Of a DNA stretch of 64,000 nucleotides, positions 1 to 7,181 are shown piece after piece. The DNA is taken from the NCBI GenBank assembly GCA_964625335.1, contig CAZVBE010000005.1, positions 1 to 64,000 on the forward strand, written 5' to 3'. Below the pieces are notes generated by a model. The model searched no databases, was not told the DNA's origin, and worked only from the letters and a program-made list of their open reading frames with translations. Source of the stretch: CAZGUG01 sp964625335. Its GTDB lineage: Bacteria; Bacillota; Clostridia; Ch29. Both the position numbers and the translations under genes were made by a program. Within the stretch, counting starts at the first letter, position 1. Every line of letters begins with the position of its first letter.

Positions 1-1
1 G

Positions 2-73
2 TATGATACTCTGTGCGGAATACAGTTTGGGGACATTAAAGCACCCGAAAATTGGGTTTTGGAAGTAAAATAA
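2..73 (+). CDS. C-terminal end of an unidentified protein (partial)
   Basis: An open frame enters from the left edge and ends at TAA 71-73, giving 23 residues that finish ENWVLEVK. It is followed by two terminator-like hairpins, which fits the end of a transcription unit. The fragment is too short to assign to a family, and its start lies outside the window. Confidence 0.35.
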   Translation, partial: YDTLCGIQFGDIKAPENWVLEVK

Positions 74-151
74 TATGAAAATATCTCCCTCCCGGTTTTT
101 TATAAACATGGCCGGATGGAGATGGTAACAACACTATAGTTTAAAAGAGAG

Positions 152-182
152 ACCGGCGGGAACGCCGGTTTTTACTTTTTTG
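152..182 (+). terminator. Intrinsic terminator
   Basis: Inverted arms ACCGGCG and CGCCGGT (152-158 and 163-169) enclose a four-base loop and are followed by a T-rich tract (TTTTACTTTTTT). It probably ends the transcript of the partial gene at the left edge. Confidence 0.7.
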
Positions 183-188
183 AAGGGG

Positions 189-210
189 CCGGTCACAAAC
201 CGGACTTTTT
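189..210 (+). terminator. Second terminator-like hairpin
   Basis: Arms CCGGT and ACCGG (189-193, 199-203) with loop CACAA are followed by ACTTTTT. It lies directly before the promoter at 224 and may be a back-up terminator insulating the NifX/MinD operon from read-through. Confidence 0.45.
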
Positions 211-223
211 ATGAAATTGGCAT

Positions 224-252
224 TTGACAAAAACCCATAGTTTAAGTATTAT
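224..252 (+). promoter_or_regulatory. Sigma-A promoter of the NifX/MinD operon
   Basis: TTGACA at 224-229 and TATTAT at 247-252 are separated by 17 bases, close to the vegetative consensus. The -10 box overlaps the left end of a 30-bp palindrome (249-278), so the promoter is well placed for repression. Confidence 0.75.
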
Positions 253-278
253 GTTATTAGCATATGCTAATAACATAA
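249..278 (+). promoter_or_regulatory. Perfect 30-bp palindromic operator
   Basis: Bases 249-278 form an uninterrupted palindrome centred on CATATG (261-266); I checked all 15 base pairs. It starts inside the -10 box and covers the expected transcription start, the usual place for a repressor site. The AT-rich arms contain TTAGCAT/ATGCTAA. The DUF134 protein encoded five genes downstream is the nearest candidate regulator, but the link is inference. Confidence 0.7.
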
Positions 279-323
279 ACTGTTACATTGCTAAGAAGCT
301 ATAAAAAACAGGAGGTGCAGAAG

Positions 324-704
324 TTGAAGATTTGTATTACCAGCTCGGGTAAGGATATGGAATCGACGGTAGACGGCAGGTTTGGACGGTGCAGGTTTTT
401 TTGCATATATGATACCGAAAGCAAAGAGACAAGGGTGGTTGAAAACCAGGGAGCACTCTCCCAGGGAGGTGCAGGCATAGCTGCCGCGCAGCAGGTGGTG
501 GACGAAGGAGTGGAAGTATTGCTCACCGGCAATCTTGGTCCCAATGCAATGGGCGTGTTAGGCTCGGCCGGGATAAAGGCATTCAGGGCAGGTGGCATAG
601 ACATCGCCAAGGCGTTGGAAATGTATAAGGCAGGGCAGCTGCAGTCGATTGACGCTCCGGTATCCGCTCATTATGGAATGCAGCAGAGAAAGGGAGGGCA
701 GTAA
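324..704 (+). CDS. NifX/NafY-family dinitrogenase-cofactor-like protein
   Basis: The product (126 aa) begins MKICITSSGK and matches the small NifB/NifX/NafY cofactor-binding family (Dinitrogenase FeMo-cofactor domain), which folds like RNase H and carries Fe-S or Mo-Fe-S clusters in nitrogenase systems. Seen here are the family's early GRFGRC segment and the GAGIAAAQ and LTGNLGPNA stretches. I chose TTG 324 because AGGAGGTG (310-317) lies seven bases before it; an upstream in-frame ATG at 288 lacks a site. No nitrogenase structural genes are nearby, so the role is more likely general metal-cluster carriage. It is first in an operon with two ferredoxin-MinD ATPases, the next of which overlaps it by one base. 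Confidence 0.85.
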   Translation: MKICITSSGKDMESTVDGRFGRCRFFCIYDTESKETRVVENQGALSQGGAGIAAAQQVVDEGVEVLLTGNLGPNAMGVLGSAGIKAFRAGGIDIAKALEMYKAGQLQSIDAPVSAHYGMQQRKGGQ

Positions 705-1561
705 TGCTTATTTCGGTTCTCAGCGGCAAAGGTGGTACAGGCAAGACTACTATTGCCGTAAACCTTGCGGTTTTGCTTAAAAATTCGCGCTACGTTGACT
801 GTGATGTCGAAGAACCCAACGGGCATATATTCCTTAATCCGGAATACTCGGACGCAAGACGGGTAGAGGTTATGATACCCGAAATCAGAGAAGATAAGTG
901 CACCGGCTGTGGTGAATGCGCTAGGTTTTGCTATTACAATGCCCTGGCGGTGGTCAAAAAAAAGGTCATTCTCTTTCCCGAGATATGCCACGGATGCGGA
1001 GGCTGCCTCTTTGCATGTCCCCATGATGCCATAGCAGAAAGCAAAAAGGATATCGGAAGGATTGAGACCGGCTACAGGGAAAAGTTAGAGTGCGTAAGGG
1101 GAGTGCTTGAGATAGGCGAGCCGGTGGGGGTCCCTATCATAAGGGAGATGAAATCAGGTCTTGAGGAAGACAAACTCACTATCCTTGACTGTCCGCCGGG
1201 GAGTTCCTGTACGGTGGTAAATTCTATCCAGGACAGCAATTTTGCGCTGCTGGTAACAGAGCCCACCAATTTTGGGCTTCACGACTTAAAGATTGCAGCC
1301 CGGCTTACAGATAAACTGGGAATACCGGGGGGCGTCGTGATAAACCGCTCCGGGGAGGACGATGCCATAATAGAGGAATACTGCAACAGTGCAGGAATCC
1401 CGGTGCTCGGAAAAATCCCCTTTGAGCGGGCGATAGCCGAAATCTATTCGAGAGGCTGCCTTTTGGTTGACGACAAAAGGTACAGAAAATACTTTGAGGA
1501 TATAGCCCAAAAACTGGAGGGAGTTTTGAATCATGAAACAGCTTGTGATAATAAGCGGTAA
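704..1561 (+). CDS. MinD/Mrp-superfamily ATPase with inserted ferredoxin domain (first copy)
   Basis: 285 aa. A deviant Walker A motif GKGGTGKTT lies at residues 8-16, and DCDVEEPN at 32-39 is the switch region of MinD/NifH-type ATPases. Two four-cysteine clusters (C66, C69, C72, C76 and C95, C98, C101, C105) form an inserted 2[4Fe-4S] ferredoxin domain. The motif DCPPGSSC near residue 166 is the Walker B region. Known relatives are annotated as MinD-superfamily P-loop ATPases with a ferredoxin domain; their function is not established, but ATP-driven Fe-S cluster transfer or electron delivery is likely. Its ATG overlaps the preceding stop (TAATG), suggesting translational coupling. Confidence 0.88.
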   Translation: MLISVLSGKGGTGKTTIAVNLAVLLKNSRYVDCDVEEPNGHIFLNPEYSDARRVEVMIPEIREDKCTGCGECARFCYYNALAVVKKKVILFPEICHGCGGCLFACPHDAIAESKKDIGRIETGYREKLECVRGVLEIGEPVGVPIIREMKSGLEEDKLTILDCPPGSSCTVVNSIQDSNFALLVTEPTNFGLHDLKIAARLTDKLGIPGGVVINRSGEDDAIIEEYCNSAGIPVLGKIPFERAIAEIYSRGCLLVDDKRYRKYFEDIAQKLEGVLNHETACDNKR

Positions 1562-2423
1562 AGGGGGGACCGGGAAAACCACAATAGCTGCTTCTTTTTC
1601 GTGGCTTGCCAAAAATGCCACAATAGCCGATTGTGATGTCGAAGCCCCAAATCTTCATATGCTAATAAAGGGCCGGGATGTTTTGGAGGAGGATTTTATA
1701 GGAGCCAGAGCAGCGACCATTGACGGCGGGAAATGCACACAATGCGGTCTGTGCCAAGCAGCCTGCCGTTTTGATGCGATACACGACTTTACAATTAGTG
1801 AACTGGGCTGCGAAGGGTGCGGTACATGCCAGGTTGTATGTCCTGATGGGGCGGTTACCATGAAAGACCAAATTACCGGGATTAACTTTATCACCGAATG
1901 CAACGACAGGGTATTTTCCCACGCAAGGCTGGAGATAGGGGCCGACGGTTCGGGTAAACTGGTTACCAAGGTAAGAAAGAGGGCCCTGGACCACGATAAA
2001 GGCGATGAATTGGTTGTTATTGACGGTTCCCCGGGTATTGGGTGTACCGTGATTGCATCAATCACAGGCTGCGATGCGGCACTGCTGGTAACAGAGCCCA
2101 CCCGGTCAGGCCTGGAGGATTTGATAAGGGCTCTTTCGACGTGTGACCACTTTGGGATAAAGTCGTATGTATGCATAAACAAATATGACTTAAACGCGTG
2201 TATGTGCAAAGAGATCGAAGCATACTGCACCGACAGGGGATATGACATTGCAGGCAGGATACCTTATGACGGGAAGGTCCTGGAAGCCCTTAAGGCCCTA
2301 AAGCCTGTAATTTTGTACAGGGACAGTCCGGCGGCCGGTGCAATAGGAGATATGTACCGGACGGTAATGAATTTAATTAGGGGAAATAAAGAGGAGGTAA
2401 ATTATGATAATAGCGATAGCTAA
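1533..2423 (+). CDS. MinD/Mrp-superfamily ATPase with inserted ferredoxin domain (second copy)
   Basis: 296 aa, a paralogue of the preceding gene. Walker A GKGGTGKTT is at residues 9-17, the DCDVEAPN switch at 33-40, and eight cysteines (C68, C71, C74, C78, C93, C96, C99, C103) form the 2[4Fe-4S] insert. The segment VIDGSPGIGCT corresponds to Walker B. The gene overlaps the end of the first copy by 29 bases and has its own ribosome binding site (GGAGGG, about 1517-1522). Two adjacent, diverged copies suggest that they act as a heterodimer, since MinD-type ATPases work as dimers; that is inference. Confidence 0.88.
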   Translation: MKQLVIISGKGGTGKTTIAASFSWLAKNATIADCDVEAPNLHMLIKGRDVLEEDFIGARAATIDGGKCTQCGLCQAACRFDAIHDFTISELGCEGCGTCQVVCPDGAVTMKDQITGINFITECNDRVFSHARLEIGADGSGKLVTKVRKRALDHDKGDELVVIDGSPGIGCTVIASITGCDAALLVTEPTRSGLEDLIRALSTCDHFGIKSYVCINKYDLNACMCKEIEAYCTDRGYDIAGRIPYDGKVLEALKALKPVILYRDSPAAGAIGDMYRTVMNLIRGNKEEVNYDNSDS

Positions 2424-2760
2424 GGAAGGAAACAACGTTTCACAGCATTTCGGTCACTGTGAAGGCTTTGAAATGGTCAAGATTGAAGAGGGTAAGGTTA
2501 TAAGCAACGAGACGGTGCCCAACCCCGGACACAGGCCGGGGTTTTTGCCGGTATTTCTGGCCCAAAAGGGAGTAAAAGTAATAATAGCAGGGGGTATGGG
2601 CGGCGCAGCCCAGGACCTTTTTGTACAAAACGGTATAGAGGTGTATACAGGAGCCCAGGGAAACACATCATCAATAATTGACGCCTATGTGGCAGGCACA
2701 TTAAAGTCGGTGGGCGGTGTATGCAGCAGCCATAGCTTTGAAGGGAACTGCGGCAAATAA
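2404..2760 (+). CDS. NifX/NafY-family protein (second copy)
   Basis: 118 aa. It begins MIIAIAKEGNNVSQHFGHC, with the conserved His-Phe-Gly-His/Cys segment of the NifX/NafY family, followed by GGMGGAAQDLF. It overlaps the preceding ATPase gene by 20 bases and has the ribosome binding site GAGGAGGT (about 2391-2398). With two NifX-like and two ferredoxin-ATPase genes the operon is symmetrical: small carrier, ATPase, ATPase, small carrier. The protein probably binds an Fe-S or metal cofactor passed on by the ATPases; no experimental function is known to me for this branch. Confidence 0.87.
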   Translation: MIIAIAKEGNNVSQHFGHCEGFEMVKIEEGKVISNETVPNPGHRPGFLPVFLAQKGVKVIIAGGMGGAAQDLFVQNGIEVYTGAQGNTSSIIDAYVAGTLKSVGGVCSSHSFEGNCGK

Positions 2761-2774
2761 AAACTGACTAGCGG

Positions 2775-2806
2775 GGGCCAGGGGAGAGAAAATTGTCCCC
2801 TGGCCC
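2775..2806 (+). terminator. Strong GC-rich hairpin after the NifX/MinD genes
   Basis: Arms GGGCCAGGGGA (2775-2785) and TCCCCTGGCCC (2796-2806) pair perfectly across 11 bases around a ten-base loop. No T-tract follows, so this may be an RNA-stabilising or attenuating hairpin rather than a classical terminator. Confidence 0.5.
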
Positions 2807-2850
2807 TGCATAAAGAGAATACAAAGGGGTCGCCATGAGCCGTACCCTAC

Positions 2851-2880
2851 TTGCCGGAGATGTAGAAAGACTGGTATAAT
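2851..2880 (+). promoter_or_regulatory. Candidate promoter of the DUF134 gene
   Basis: TTGCCG (2851-2856) and TATAAT (2875-2880) are spaced by 18 bases. It would give the DUF134 gene its own transcript in addition to read-through from the operon. Confidence 0.45.
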
Positions 2881-2930
2881 AAAACCAGCAAAAACGGCGG
2901 GCATGAAAAAATCAAAGTATTGGGTGACAG

Positions 2931-2960
2931 AGGACAGTCTCCTGTCGCCTGAAGCAGGGG
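2931..2960 (+). repeat. REP-like hairpin in the DUF134 leader
   Basis: GGTGACAG and CTGTCGCC face each other around AGGACAGTCTC, giving a short imperfect hairpin just before the DUF134 start. It resembles the GGGGACA-type intergenic repeats common in Clostridia and seen at 43244-43530 in this window. Confidence 0.45.
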
Positions 2961-2967
2961 TGATACT

Positions 2968-3417
2968 ATGCCAAGACCGGTAAAGTGGAGAAGGGTAGGG
3001 CTTTTGCCCGAGGAAAGGTATTTTACACCGGAGGGCAAGGCCAAATGCGCACTGGAAGAAGTAGTCCTTAAGGTCGAGGAACTCGAGGCCATGCGGCTTA
3101 AAGACATTGAGGACCTGAACCAGGAACAATGTGCGGAAAAAATGAATATATCCCGTCAGACCTTTCAACTTATAATAGACCGTGCAAGGAGCAAGACCGC
3201 CCGGGCCCTTGTGGAGGGAAAAGCCATAAGGATAAGGGGCGGAAACTATACTGTAAATATATGCCGTTACAGCTGCGCTGAATGCGGCAATGAGTTCAAC
3301 GAACCCTTTGAAAAGGAAAAAATACTGTGTCCCCGCTGTACTTCGGAGGACGTCAGGTGTATGGGGGAGAGTGGCTTTTGTAAAAAACGGTGCGGCAAGG
3401 GAAGCTGCTGCCGGTAA
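2968..3417 (+). CDS. DUF134 family DNA-binding protein
   Basis: 149 aa. The opening MPRPVKWRRV and the LPEERYF segment are typical of DUF134 proteins. Residues 46-75 (DIEDLNQEQCAEKMNISRQT) form a helix-turn-helix like sigma-70 region 4. The C-terminal third is cysteine-rich (C99, C103, C106, C121, C124 and others) and probably binds zinc or an Fe-S cluster. Members of this family are often encoded beside NifX-like and MinD-like genes, as here, so it is likely the local redox- or metal-responsive regulator; its target could be the palindrome at 249-278. The ligand and target are inferred. Confidence 0.85.
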   Translation: MPRPVKWRRVGLLPEERYFTPEGKAKCALEEVVLKVEELEAMRLKDIEDLNQEQCAEKMNISRQTFQLIIDRARSKTARALVEGKAIRIRGGNYTVNICRYSCAECGNEFNEPFEKEKILCPRCTSEDVRCMGESGFCKKRCGKGSCCR

Positions 3418-3446
3418 AGGGAAGCAGGACATTACAGGGAGGGACT

Positions 3447-4061
3447 ATGAAAAAGGAGTTATGTATTGATAAAGGGGAAGAACACTTAATAAGAGTTGAT
3501 AAAACTCTGGCAGCGATAATAGACAGACATGGGCCCTGCAGCTTAAGCAAAAGATCCGACTATTTCGCAGTACTTTGCGAATCCATTATATCGCAGCAGC
3601 TTTCGGTAAAGGCAGCGGATACAATCCACAGGAGGTTTTGTGGACTGTTTGACGGCAGCACTCCAAAGCCCTGTGAACTGCTCATATTTGATGATGAGAT
3701 AATTAGAGGGATTGGAATTTCAAAACAGAAGACAGGTTATCTGAAAGACCTGTCGGAGAAAATTATTTCGCTGGACATTAACCCTTCTGAATTTGACAGC
3801 ATGGGCGACGAGGATATAATAAATGTCCTTACCAAGGTAAAGGGCATAGGGCGCTGGACAGCGGAGATGTTTCTGATATTTGCGTTAAACCGGAGCGATG
3901 TGCTGCCGGTGGATGACTTGGGTCTGAAAAAAGCGGTATGGTTCCAATACAAGCTGAAGGAAATGCCCGGAAGCGACCGTATCAGGGAAATAGCAGGCAG
4001 ATGGCATCCCTTTGCCACATTGGCCACATGGTATCTTTGGAGAAGTATCGAAAATAAATAA
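3447..4061 (+). CDS. DNA-3-methyladenine glycosylase (HhH-GPD superfamily)
   Basis: 204 aa, a base-excision repair enzyme that removes alkylated bases. A helix-hairpin-helix is seen at residues 130-142 (KVKGIGRWTAEMF), followed by VLPVDDLGL whose Asp (156/157) is in the position of the catalytic aspartate. No Fe-S cysteines follow, which separates it from MutY/Nth. It has the minimal AlkA-like core without the N-terminal domain of E. coli AlkA. I chose ATG 3447 because GGGAGGG precedes it; an upstream ATG (3390) lies inside the DUF134 gene. The gene ends in a shared terminator with the convergent ftsH-like gene. Confidence 0.85.
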   Translation: MKKELCIDKGEEHLIRVDKTLAAIIDRHGPCSLSKRSDYFAVLCESIISQQLSVKAADTIHRRFCGLFDGSTPKPCELLIFDDEIIRGIGISKQKTGYLKDLSEKIISLDINPSEFDSMGDEDIINVLTKVKGIGRWTAEMFLIFALNRSDVLPVDDLGLKKAVWFQYKLKEMPGSDRIREIAGRWHPFATLATWYLWRSIENK

Positions 4062-4096
4062 AAGCCTTAACCAGAGCCAAAGGTTAAGGCTTAAAA
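4062..4096. terminator. Bidirectional terminator
   Basis: Perfect arms AAGCCTTAACC (4062-4072) and GGTTAAGGCTT (4082-4092) sit between the converging glycosylase and FtsH-like genes, with A/T runs on both outer sides, so it can serve both strands. Confidence 0.8.
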
Positions 4097-5611
4097 ATTG
4101 CATATTTTATCCAGGTCTTCTCCGGTCAGGGTTTCCTTATGGAACAATTCCAAAGCGATTTTTTCCAAAAAACCACGGTTGTCATTGATGATATCCTCTG
4201 TTTTTTTATATGCCAGGTCTATTATCTTTTTTATCTCCCGCTCCACAACGGGGATTGTCTCCCCGTTTTGGTTGTACTTGTATACCCTGTTCCCGAGGCC
4301 TGACATTCCCAGTTCACATACCATCTGCTGGGCGAGCTCATTGGCTTTGCAAAGGTCATCCTTTGCCCCGGTGGTTATTTCACCAAAGACAATTTCTTCG
4401 GCAGCCCTGCCTCCAAGCAAAGTGCATATCTTGCTCTGCAGTTCATCCTTTGTATGGAGATACCTGTCCTCATCGGTATAATTAAGGACATATCCCATAG
4501 CCTGACCCCTTGGAACTATCGAAATCTTTTCAATGGGGTTGTTCTTGAGTATTCTGCCTATCAACGCGTGACCCGCTTCATGGTATGCCACAACCTTTCT
4601 TTCCTTTTCCATAACCGAAGAGTTCTTTAACTGGAGACCTATCAATACCCTTTCTATGGCCTGGGAAAATTCTTCGGCGGTTATTATTGCCTTATTCTTT
4701 CTAACCGCCAGAATAGCAGCTTCATTGGCAATGCTGGCCAGGTGGGCTCCGGATACGCCATGGGTTTTGCGCGCTATTTCGGCTATATTGACGTCTTCTC
4801 CCAAAGGTTTATTTCTGGTGTGCACCCTCAGTATCTCTTCCCGTGCTTTAATGTTGGGATTGCCAATAAACATGTGACGGTCAAAACGCCCGGGCCGTAA
4901 AAGCGCCGGATCCAGCATATCAATACGGTTAGTGGCGCCAACTATTACGATGTTGTCACCGGTATTGAAGCCGTCCATCTCTACCAACAGCTGGTTTAGT
5001 GTTTGGTCCTTCTCACTGTTGTTATCAGCATTACGAACAGAACCAATGGCGTCTATTTCATCAATAAACACCACCGACGGGCTGTTCTTCTTGGCTTTCT
5101 CAAAAACTTCCCTTATTCTGCTGGCGCCAACCCCTACATATTTCTCGACGAATTCGGAACCGCTTGCATATACAAAATTGGAGTTTGATTCGCCGGCTAC
5201 AGCCGAAGCCATCAGCGTTTTACCCGTACCGGGGGGCCCGTGAAAGAGTATTCCCTTTGGTATTTTGGCACCCATTTTTTTATACTTTTCCACGTTTTTA
5301 ATAAAATCTATTACCTCCGACAGCTCTTCCTTAACCTCTTCAAGACCGGCAACATCCTGGAAGGTAACCGACTTTGAAGCTTCATCCTTCTTGTTTTTCT
5401 GTTCCTTCACCTTAATTGCGGCAGGAACCAGTTCCGTATTTCCATCCAGTTTCAGATAATACACCAATAACACCAGCGTAGTGATAAGCAGCAGCACAAA
5501 CTGGCCCGGATTACCGGCAAAGCCTTTGCTTGAATAACAAAAGGCTGTTATCGTTGTAGCTGTCAAAACAAGAGAGAGAATCAAACACCAGAAAACAATT
5601 TTCTTTTTCAA
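4091..5611 (-). CDS. FtsH-family AAA+ membrane metalloprotease, short form
   Basis: 506 aa. Two membrane helices (about 5-24 and 37-53) are separated by only about a dozen residues, so the extracytoplasmic domain of classical FtsH (about 70-100 aa) is missing. The AAA+ core has Walker A GPPGTGKT (125-132), Walker B VFIDEID (181-187), pore motif region KYVGVGA (157-163) and the arginine-bearing RPGRFDR (239-245). The zinc protease motif is HEAGH (344-348), with a later acidic ligand in GAKDDLCKA. It should degrade membrane or cytoplasmic substrates using ATP. Its reduced loop suggests a paralogue with a specialised role; the housekeeping ftsH, usually near hpt/tilS, is not in this window. Confidence 0.9.
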   Translation of the reverse strand: MKKKIVFWCLILSLVLTATTITAFCYSSKGFAGNPGQFVLLLITTLVLLVYYLKLDGNTELVPAAIKVKEQKNKKDEASKSVTFQDVAGLEEVKEELSEVIDFIKNVEKYKKMGAKIPKGILFHGPPGTGKTLMASAVAGESNSNFVYASGSEFVEKYVGVGASRIREVFEKAKKNSPSVVFIDEIDAIGSVRNADNNSEKDQTLNQLLVEMDGFNTGDNIVIVGATNRIDMLDPALLRPGRFDRHMFIGNPNIKAREEILRVHTRNKPLGEDVNIAEIARKTHGVSGAHLASIANEAAILAVRKNKAIITAEEFSQAIERVLIGLQLKNSSVMEKERKVVAYHEAGHALIGRILKNNPIEKISIVPRGQAMGYVLNYTDEDRYLHTKDELQSKICTLLGGRAAEEIVFGEITTGAKDDLCKANELAQQMVCELGMSGLGNRVYKYNQNGETIPVVEREIKKIIDLAYKKTEDIINDNRGFLEKIALELFHKETLTGEDLDKICNF

Positions 5612-5728
5612 CGGAATTTCCTGCCTTTCAGAGGTAGTTCTATAACAATATTTTTACCTAAAGCCGGTTAAATAATAAAGATATATTCATATAAATATAT
5701 GGAAGAGCATACTGGAATTTCTGGAGAA

Positions 5729-5847
5729 TTATCGTATGATAATCACAGGTTGCCGGGAATTTAAGTATACTCACAATTTATGCCAGGACTGCCGTTACAG
5801 ATTCACTACCGTTGCATTTACAATGCTAGCCGAGGATCATACGATAA
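5729..5847. repeat. 119-bp segment bounded by 12-bp inverted repeats
   Basis: TTATCGTATGAT (5729-5740) and its exact reverse complement ATCATACGATAA (5836-5847) bracket 95 bases with no reading frame. The segment sits between the ftsH-like gene and the infC promoter. It could be a pair of operator sites, a small MITE-like remnant or a structured RNA; nothing in the window decides between these. Confidence 0.4.
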
Positions 5848-5870
5848 CAACACACATACCTTTGAAAGAT

Positions 5871-5899
5871 TTGACAGATAATATGAGCGGTGTTATAAT
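5871..5899 (+). promoter_or_regulatory. Promoter of the infC-rpmI-rplT operon
   Basis: TTGACA (5871-5876) and TATAAT (5894-5899) with a 17-base spacer give a full vegetative consensus, as expected for a ribosomal protein operon. Transcription would start near 5906. Confidence 0.85.
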
Positions 5900-5911
5900 A
5901 TGAATCGAAAA

Positions 5912-6020
5912 TAAAGTAGAAGCCTTCCGCTTCTCACCCTGCGTTTAGGGCGCCGGGTTAAATCAACGGAACTTTTGTTGGTTTCTGCGGACAGGTTTTT
6001 ACCTATCCGTATTTTTTATT
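5912..6020 (+). ncRNA. infC leader RNA with intrinsic terminator (L20-leader type)
   Basis: The transcript leader holds a hairpin AGAAG/CTTCT near 5918-5936, a second possible stem AAATCAAC/GTTGGTTT, then a terminator with arms CGGACAGGT (5988-5996) and ACCTATCCG (6001-6009) followed by TATTTTTTATT. Leaders like this before infC in Firmicutes are known to bind ribosomal protein L20 and control read-through. I infer the same here from position and terminator layout; I could not align it to the family model. Confidence 0.6.
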
Positions 6021-6058
6021 ATGCAGGAAAATTAAAAAATTATTGGAGGTGGCTGGGT

Positions 6059-6565
6059 ATTAGTAAGGAATTGCATGTAAACGAGAAAATCAGAGACAGA
6101 GAAGTGAGGCTTATCGATGCTAATGGAGAGCAGCTGGGTATTATGTCTGCCAGGGAGGCCCAAAAGATTGCCTACGACAGGCAGTTAGATCTTGTGAAAG
6201 TGGCACCCCAGGCAAAACCGCCGGTCTGTCGGATTATGGACTACGGTAAATATAAATATGAAACAAGCAAGAAGGAAAAGGAAGCCAGAAAGAACCAGAA
6301 GATTGTAAGCATTAAAGAAGTAAGGCTTTCGCCCACGATTGAACAGCACGATTTGGATGTAAAAAGGAGAAACGCGGAAAAATTTCTAAATAACGGTGAC
6401 AAGGTGAAGGTAAGCATAAGGTTTAGGGGAAGGCAGCTAAGCCATACAGATATAGGGCGCACAATAATGGATAAATTTGCCGGCGACCTTGAGGAACTGG
6501 CGGTTATAGAGAGAAGACCAAGACTCGAAGGCAAGAACATGATAATGATTATGTCGCCTAAGTAG
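6059..6565 (+). CDS. infC: Translation initiation factor IF-3
   Basis: 168 aa. IF-3 binds the 30S subunit and enforces correct initiation codon choice. Typical segments are seen: VNEKIRDREVRLID near the N-terminus, VKVAPQAKPPVCRIMDYGKYKYE, and the C-terminal VKVSIRFRGRQ and PRLEGKNM. I place the start at ATT 6059, with GGAGGT (6045-6050) eight bases ahead. The longer frame to 5975 would translate the terminator hairpin and is unlikely. ATT/ATA starts are known for infC in many bacteria and let IF-3 repress its own translation. rpmI and rplT follow. Confidence 0.95.
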   Translation: MSKELHVNEKIRDREVRLIDANGEQLGIMSAREAQKIAYDRQLDLVKVAPQAKPPVCRIMDYGKYKYETSKKEKEARKNQKIVSIKEVRLSPTIEQHDLDVKRRNAEKFLNNGDKVKVSIRFRGRQLSHTDIGRTIMDKFAGDLEELAVIERRPRLEGKNMIMIMSPK

Positions 6566-6590
6566 ACTTACTAAACAGGAGGTATTGGAT

Positions 6591-6788
6591 ATGCCAAAAA
6601 TGAAAACCCACAGGGGTGCGGCAAAAAGGTTTAAGCTTACAAAATCAGGGAAGGTAAAGAGAGCAAAGGCCTATAAAAGCCACATTCTTACAAAAAAATC
6701 AGCTAAGAGAAGAAAGAATCTCAGGCAGGCTACCCATGTGAGCGAGGCCGAAACCAAGAGAGTGAAAAAATTACTGCCCTACGCGTAA
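6591..6788 (+). CDS. rpmI: 50S ribosomal protein L35
   Basis: 65 aa, the normal L35 length. It begins MPKMKTHRGAAKRF and is highly basic, typical of the family. ATG 6591 has AGGAGGT ahead (6577-6583); an in-frame ATG six bases upstream is less well spaced. It lies between infC and rplT in the usual order. Confidence 0.96.
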   Translation: MPKMKTHRGAAKRFKLTKSGKVKRAKAYKSHILTKKSAKRRKNLRQATHVSEAETKRVKKLLPYA

Positions 6789-6812
6789 GTAAAGGACAAG
6801 GAGGATATATAT

Positions 6813-7181
6813 ATGGCCAGAGTAAAAAGAGCTGTTAACGCAAAGAAAAAGCATAAAAAAATATTAAAGCTTGCAAAGGGATACAGGGGAGCAAAGAGCA
6901 AGCTGTTCAGAACAGCCAATCAAGCGGTAATGAAGTCATTAATGTACGCATACATTGGGAGAAGACTGAAAAAGAGGGACTACAGAAGGCTTTGGATTGC
7001 AAGAATTAACGCTGCTTCAAGGGCAAACGGAATGTCCTACAGCAGATTTATCAGCGGTTTAAAAAATGCCGGTATAGAAATAAACAGAAAAATGCTGGCC
7101 GACATGGCGGTTAACGATGCGGAAGGGTTCAGCGAATTGGTAAGCGTAGTCAAAAACCAGCCCATAGAGCAATCAAACTAA
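6813..7181 (+). CDS. rplT: 50S ribosomal protein L20
   Basis: 122 aa. It begins MARVKRAVNAKKKHKKILK, with the GYRGAKSKLFRTANQAVMKS segment of L20. L20 is needed early in 50S assembly and in Firmicutes also represses the infC-rpmI-rplT transcript by binding its leader, so it may act on the leader at 5912-6020. The ribosome binding site is AAGGAGGA before ATG 6813. A terminator follows directly. Confidence 0.96.
   Translation: MARVKRAVNAKKKHKKILKLAKGYRGAKSKLFRTANQAVMKSLMYAYIGRRLKKRDYRRLWIARINAASRANGMSYSRFISGLKNAGIEINRKMLADMAVNDAEGFSELVSVVKNQPIEQSN

Noticed and set aside
324..2760. Nitrogen fixation genes
   Set aside because: NifX-like proteins are present, but no nifHDK, nifB, nifE or nifN. 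NifX-like proteins with MinD-type ATPases are common in non-fixing anaerobes.
2835..2879. 14-codon frame before the DUF134 gene
   Set aside because: It is very short, overlaps the candidate promoter and has no family resemblance.
2701..3432. 243-aa minus-strand open frame
   Set aside because: It lies opposite the NifX-like and DUF134 genes, has no ribosome binding site and its sequence reads as the antisense of those genes.
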